Below, in pieces: positions 58,715-64,000 of a DNA stretch of 64,000 nucleotides. The notes under the pieces are model-generated. The model was not told where the DNA came from. It was given only the letters and a program-made list of their open reading frames with translations, and did no database searches. The position numbers were made by a program, and so were the translations under genes. The number at the start of each line of letters is the position of its first letter. The first letter of the stretch is position 1. Origin of the DNA: Stenopsyche tienmushanensis (Eukaryota > Arthropoda > Insecta > Trichoptera > Stenopsychidae); contig WACJ01000059.1 of the NCBI GenBank assembly GCA_008973525.1, positions 992,001-1,056,000 of the forward strand, written 5' to 3'.

Positions 58715-60313
58715 TTACAAACAAATAAAATAAGAACAATATCATTTTTAAGTTATATATTAACGTGTTTTTCCCTTATAAAGAATAAGCTAAATAAGCA
58801 AATAGGAAACGCTTTAGCTCTTGGTAAGCAGTGTATTGGTTCTTTTTTTTGTTGGGATAAACTAAATCTTTCCCCCTTTACGTATTCAGGATTGGAGCAG
58901 TAATAGCGTAGATAACCCCACAATCTGGCAATGCTAACATATTGTATTATCTTTAATCCTCAAGTACCGTTCGCTTTTCAAGCATTGTTATATATTTGGC
59001 ATGATCATCGCAATTTAGTAATAGATTAGGAAAAGTTGATAACGAGCAGCTAATGTAGTTATTATAATTGATACTAAAATCCGGTGAATTTTATAGAGTT
59101 GAATCGCCCGTCGTCAATGCTTAAGAATCGTTGACACGATGACCTCGCATCTTAATGAATGAATGGCCACCCACACGGGGGTGGCGGACCTTTCTCACCC
59201 GTTTGCCCAGCGATGTCCACAAGCCTTCCGGAAGCGTTTCACGTGAATAGCCACGTGATCTGCACGCTCTCACTCATCAATTTTTACGTGCCGTCAATTG
59301 TTTTTTTGTATTATTATTTTGCACCACCGCAAAGAGCAAACACATGTGATCGTAAGAAGCGATTCGTCATACGCCAACGTTCATGAATATCAATGAAGAT
59401 GAATCTATTCCGATGTTAATCGAGCGACCTATTATTGAGTGGTTACCCACTAAGCAGATGACCACATTTTCAAAAATCAGATCAATTCAAAATCGACCGT
59501 GCGAAAACGACGAACGTAATCGTAACTTTACGCTATTGTAGTCACGTTTATGCCCCTGATATCTATTTTTGTCGAAGAATTTTTGATTGAGATACTACTT
59601 ATTTTAGACGTTGATATGCAATCTCATCTCTTTGTCTTCTCAGAAATATCGATTGTAATGATCATAATAAGTTTATTAATGGACGGACGAATCTTTCAAC
59701 GGCGCTCAATTTAACATGATTGACATATTTGGGTGATTTTTTTTTAAATACAAATATCATAATTGATAATGCTTAGCTAAATATGCAAGATGTCTGATGA
59801 TTTAATGCTAGGCAAAACCTTGAATTTTGTCGTGTGTGAAAGGCACGTTGGCAGCGTACGATTGTAAAATTGGCAGTTGATTGAATGCTGTAAGCGCGAA
59901 TATTGGCATGTCAATTGTTATCGTTCATAAATAATAAAGGTTTGTTCTTTCAGACTCCGTAGAAAAACTAACTTCGACTGGATTGCTTGTTATTAAAATT
60001 ATATTAATGATCAAATTTCATTTTCATGTTTTATAAACACTCACCCCAAGATTGACATGCAATTCTTCTGACGACGTGTCACCGTTGATATTTTGTTTGT
60101 CGTTTTGCTTTCTATATCACATATATCATCTCCTGCTTTTCAGTTGATCCAAGCATTGTTAGAAATCATTGGGAAAAAATCCTTGATAGCTTAAGATCTA
60201 ATTTCATAGTATCCAGTCGAGTGTGAAAAATATCTATTTATCGTCTGTTTTATCGTCCAAGTCTGGTTTATTCGATGTTGAAAATCGTTAAAAGCTAGAT
60301 TTTGGTGATATTG
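58715..60313. other. Presumed intron
   Basis: No gene recognised. A CG-containing complex stretch at 59,100-59,720 differs from AT-rich flanks and has the open stretch 59,159-59,386 without known domain. Confidence 0.45.
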
Positions 60314-60315
60314 TA

Positions 60316-61155
60316 TACTTAAACTTTTTTTGTGCAGTAGATGCGTTCCGCAAAAAAAGCTATGACTTACATAGAAAAAGTGAAGATGCGTTCCATGCAT
60401 TTTAAAAACCGCATAACTTTGAAGCAGCTATATAAAATATACACAAAAATCGCATAAAAAAACAGGAAAACATTTTTGGCAACATTTAAAGGACGTCTTT
60501 TGCACCATTGGTAGAAGTTTAAGAATGGCTGACATCTGGCATCTCAAATGCCTGACATCCACTTGAGAAATACTAATTATTTTATTTACAAACTATCATC
60601 GCTGTATGATAATTTTCGTTACGATTTTCCATATGACTCAAAACCGCTCTCTTCTTCGGAAGAAATAGTAAACCCAGTGTCAATTCTGTGTAGATTTTCT
60701 CTTTCCACGTTAAAAGATTTCATTATGATAGGACAGGCCAAGTCGCTGCGTCACTAAAATAGCTATAACTCCGTAGGTAGTTGGAATTTTGGAAATTCTT
60801 TTGGATAATGTATTTTTAAAAGTCGAAACATTGGAAAAATGCAAAAAAAAACGAAACCAATTTTTTCAAAATTCTATACCAGAATAAAGGACGTGGTCGT
60901 AATTCAGCGTTCATTTCAATATTTTAAACTAGAATTAAGAGCGCGGTGGTATATTCAGTGACAGCAGATGCAATATGATTTACACAGTCTCAAATTATAA
61001 TTTTTTCCAATTTACTGTTAATGTTGATGATTTATTTCGTATTTTATCCAAAATATCTCGATACGTACTCTCTATGAAATTAAAAAAGTTGCTTCAAAAA
61101 AACCGCATAACTTCGAAATCGCACAAAAAAAGTCGCACAAAAAGAAGTTTGAGTG
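60316..61155. mobile_element. Tigger-like non-autonomous element, copy C (about 840 bp)
   Basis: TA flanks (60,314-60,315 and 61,156-61,157). The left end TACTTAAACTTTTTTTGTGC and the minus-strand right end CACTCAAACTTCTTTTTGTG form inverted repeats. Internal parts match copy B (CTATGACTTACATAGAAAAA, CATCGCTGTATGATAATTTT) and copy A (AAAGTCGAAACATTGGAAAA). Some segments occur only in pairs of copies, so each has different internal deletions. No transposase is intact. Confidence 0.78.
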
Positions 61156-61157
61156 TA

Positions 61158-62584
61158 TTTGCTTTAATCTTTTCAAACTTTATTCATATAATTTAATTTT
61201 CGCTATCTATGCTTGTAGACATGTTGAAACTCAGCTAGATAATTTCTTGCATCGGATTTGTACTATGGAAATTGTTATTGAATTGCATATTAATGTTGCA
61301 TAAGGTCTTAGTCGTCATCACTAGTAATCACTATAAGGACGTTATCTTATTTGCGAAATGTTTTCATTAACGCAGCTTTTTTCAGCACCAACTCGAGTTT
61401 TATACTCTGCTTTTTACAAAAAAATCTATTTTTTTCGATTATTTGCTTTTGACTAAGCATTTATTATGATCTCTCGTAAATTGTGCTTTTCTCAATAGAA
61501 CGTTTAATATCAAGATTTTTATCTGCACTATCGTCCTCTGAATTTTGAGACGTTCTATATACTAATATATTTCCACCAAGTTTACTTTATCCATGTCTCC
61601 TACTAGTTTCATATCATTAGAGCCTTCATCTTCTATAGATTTAGCAAATTCTAACAAACTTACCAACAAAAGAAGCACGTTGCCAAGCGCACCATGAATC
61701 AGGGTCGCTTAAGGGCTTATAGAGGAATTTCCAAATGCTCTCCCTCTTAAAGTTTTACTCCGATAGACTTGACACTTAGAGAAAATATTCTTGATATGTT
61801 GTATTATTAGATGAAGATAATGGATTTATTTGAAATTTGAAAACTCATGTAACACCTTAAATAACAAATTTGAACGATAACTGATTGGAATAAATTATAA
61901 TATTACATGATTATCTGTTAATGGATATTAATTTAATAACCTATTTGTAGTATTAGTATGTTAGCCGATGTGTATAAAAACGTCAAACTGTACATATTTC
62001 TGATGTATTTACTATCTATATCAATGGCATTTTAAACAATTAAATTGTTGATAACAGCGTATTATAAGTTAAATTGTTTTACAATCAAAATACGTACAAT
62101 AATAAATTTGATCCCGGGTCGCATAAACAGATCCATTTGATTAAATTTGTGATAGTTTTTTTTTTAATAATGACCACACATTGCGATTTGTTTGCAATGC
62201 CAAGTAATGTGGTTGTTTGAATGTATGAGGATTATAATTTTCCACATCAATTATTTTATTTGGATATGTATGTGAAATTGATTGACATAATTGAAATGCG
62301 ATATTTTAATGTAAGTTCGTTACAAAAAGTATTTACAAACCGGATTAGATTTTTGATGGAAACGTCTCGTTGGAAACCAAAGACGACTTGAGTAAAAGGA
62401 GCACGCATATTTTTAGAGCCAGCCGTTCTACATAAACCGTAAGTCATCATAGTAAATTCTTAATTTTGTTATTTCTGCTTATTTTTTTATGTTCAGTTGC
62501 TTTTTGAAAATATGCTTCTATTAGTTAGTGTCACATGAAATTTATAGGTGAGTATGAGAACGACTCAGCTTAATGTAGCCATAC
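61158..62584. other. Presumed intron
   Basis: No gene recognised. An AG|GTGAGT at 62,547|62,548 lacks a pyrimidine tract and is probably chance. Confidence 0.45.
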
Positions 62585-62870
62585 CGAATCACCTCCTCAT
62601 GCACTTGATATTGAAGGTTGCATGACCTACCTGGGTGAATTCATCGAAAGGCAACCTCTTGCTTTCTCGATATTGAAGATGGCACGTCCTTTGAGTTCTA
62701 TTTATAACACACACTCAGCGGGCTACCTGGTTGAACGAATAGAAAAGCGCTTTCGGATCTATCTCGATAGAGATAGTGGGTAATTTGAAAAATCTGAATA
62801 GTTTTTCCCGTTAGGTAGTCGATATAATTCGTGTGGAAGGCAACGGGAAACCACCACATTAAATCATTTC
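62585..62870 (+). repeat. SINE-like dispersed repeat, copy c (head duplicated)
   Basis: Two head modules in tandem (TGATATTGAAGGTTGCATGA near 62,609 and CTCGATATTGAAGATGGCAC near 62,666). These are followed by GCGGGCTACCTGGTTGAACG, GCGCTTTCGGATCTATCTCG and a distinct tail with GGAAGGCAACGGGAAACCAC. The tail differs from copies a and b after GAATAGTTTTT. Confidence 0.65.
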
Positions 62871-63400
62871 CCATTTATTGAATAAATATGATCCATTCTG
62901 TTCTATTACCTTTCTCCATCTCTCTGAAGCCTCATAATGCCTTCTTGCCAAAATTTCCCAGCTTTGTTGGCAAAATATTGATCAAGGTACATTTTTATAT
63001 CATTTTTTGAATTAAAATTTTTACCACGTAAAGAATTTTTCAATGAAAGAAATTTTTAACAGTTAAAGCTTCTGTACCCTTGGTCCAAGACCGTTTACGT
63101 TGGATATTCTCATAGAGTATCTAACTTTCATCTCCAGTGATAAGTCTCTTCAAAAAAGGTTGGTTATTATGTCGTTGGAGAAGAAGATCGGATGTTGAAA
63201 TACGCTGAAGTTCATTTGAGCCAGTCAGTTCATGAGGAAGTCACACATCTGAACGATTGCTGTAGTCCGATTTTATCAGATGATTATGGACGGATGTTCG
63301 TGGATTTTCTAACTTGTTAGCTATTTCGCGAACAGTATATCGCGGGATTTCTTCAGCCATGGCTACGATTAGATCTGTGTTCATTTGCGAAAGAAACTTA
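62871..63400 (-). mobile_element. Mariner transposon fossil (internally deleted, frameshifted)
   Basis: On the minus strand, EEIPRYTVREIANKLENPRT and SVHNHLIKSDY (63,346-63,254) are the second helix-turn-helix of a mariner transposase. Downstream come LLLQRHNNQPFLKRLITGDE with the first catalytic Asp (ITGDE), ILYENIQRKRSW, and then, after a deletion removing the middle catalytic region, pieces corresponding to the C-terminal FWQEGIMRLQRDGER (about 62,960-62,916). Stops and frame changes mean it is dead. The N-terminal region is unclear beyond 63,400. Confidence 0.82.
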
Positions 63401-64000
63401 TAGAACAACCTAATATATAGGGTTATCCATATCATTTTGTTGTTATTCCATTTCGTTGTTTTTAAAAACAACAAATTATAGATTTATGAAATGCAAAATA
63501 TTTACATTGTGTATTTTTTTCCACCAAACATGACTTTTGCGGATCTGTGGAATTTTTTGCCAGTACTCTAAAATTTGTTTTTCTCGATTTTCCCATTGTG
63601 TAACCTGTTGCATTGAAAGCCTTTGATTTGATTGCTGATCACATTACACTAAAGATCTAGGAAGCGGCTAGCACTATAATTGGGTCCAGTTTTCTCAGTG
63701 TTAAGTAATTGATCACTCTTTCCATAGCGGTGCCATTAAATAGTTTTAAGTATTGGAAGAATCATGTAAGAAAGCCATTAAATAGCTATGATTTATCATG
63801 CAGTGATATGCCGTGTTCTCGAAGGAAGTTATGTTTATGTTATGTTATGACATCGTACTACAGACTATAGAATAGTTTTCTTAAAATACAAAAATGTTCG
63901 CAGAATTCGATTTGGAATTTAAACAGGCACAAAAACCAATGGCTCTTTCGTTTATTGAAAATTATCTATTCAGTCTAGAAAATAAATTAAATTCATCTCG
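63401..64000. other. Presumed intron, unresolved mariner 5' flank
   Basis: A 14-bp palindrome-like GTTGTTTTTAAAAACAAC lies at about 63,454-63,471. No exon or terminal repeat of the mariner fossil could be identified. Confidence 0.35.

Noticed and set aside
62530..62556. AG|GTGAGT at 62,547|62,548 as another recursive splice site
   Set aside because: Preceded by ATGAAATTTATAG, with no pyrimidine tract; acceptor quality is poor.
1..64000. CRISPR arrays, rRNA genes, viral insertions
   Set aside because: No regularly spaced repeats, no rRNA-like conserved blocks and no viral protein similarity noticed.

Overview
This is a 64 kb piece of an AT-rich eukaryotic nuclear genome. Split genes with ordinary GT-AG introns, fossils of mariner, piggyBac, pogo/Tigger-like, jockey-like and RTE-like elements, and an arthropod-style Inr+DPE core promoter point to an insect. 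I cannot name the species or order. Nothing bacterial, viral or CRISPR-like was found.

Layout. (1) Positions 1-33,200 hold no protein-coding gene that I recognise. The stretch is complex, rich in CpG, and carries a striking candidate recursive splice site (10,070|10,071), a tRNA-derived SINE head, SINE-like repeat copies, a mariner MITE, a Tigger-like copy, a palindromic MITE and two nearly identical 978-bp piggyBac-type elements. It is best read as a long intron and/or regulatory gene desert. (2) 33,549-35,118 (+) holds five well-spliced exons encoding the C-terminal third of NAA15, the auxiliary subunit of the NatA N-terminal acetyltransferase. The N-terminal TPR exons are not visible, and a mariner fossil lies directly upstream. 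(3) 39,040-40,440 (+) is a decayed jockey-like LINE. (4) 41,073-42,175 (-) is a complete five-exon dCMP deaminase gene. (5) 43,406-45,257 (-) is a complete eight-exon RIB43A-like (RIBC1/RIBC2) ciliary microtubule protein gene. (6) An RTE-like LINE 3' fragment and a possible LTR remnant lie at 45.4-46.6 kb. (7) 46,944-47,310 (+) is the promoter, 5' UTR and first coding exon of a gene whose product resembles the N-terminus of a class-V aminotransferase. Its first intron apparently fills the rest of the window and carries SINE, Tigger-like, hAT-like, pogo, RTE-like and mariner debris plus a duplicated noncoding block.

Functionally the genes are independent: protein N-terminal acetylation (NAA15), dTMP precursor supply (dCMP deaminase), axoneme structure (RIB43A) and a putative PLP enzyme. 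They do not form a pathway. CpG is dense in the gene desert and around the 47 kb promoter but sparse at 35-46 kb around the three recognised genes, which suggests different methylation or mutation histories. The most interesting points are the candidate recursive splice site, a possible 3-nt microexon, the duplicated-palindrome ends shared by two piggyBac-like families, and the NAA15 fragment without its 5' end.
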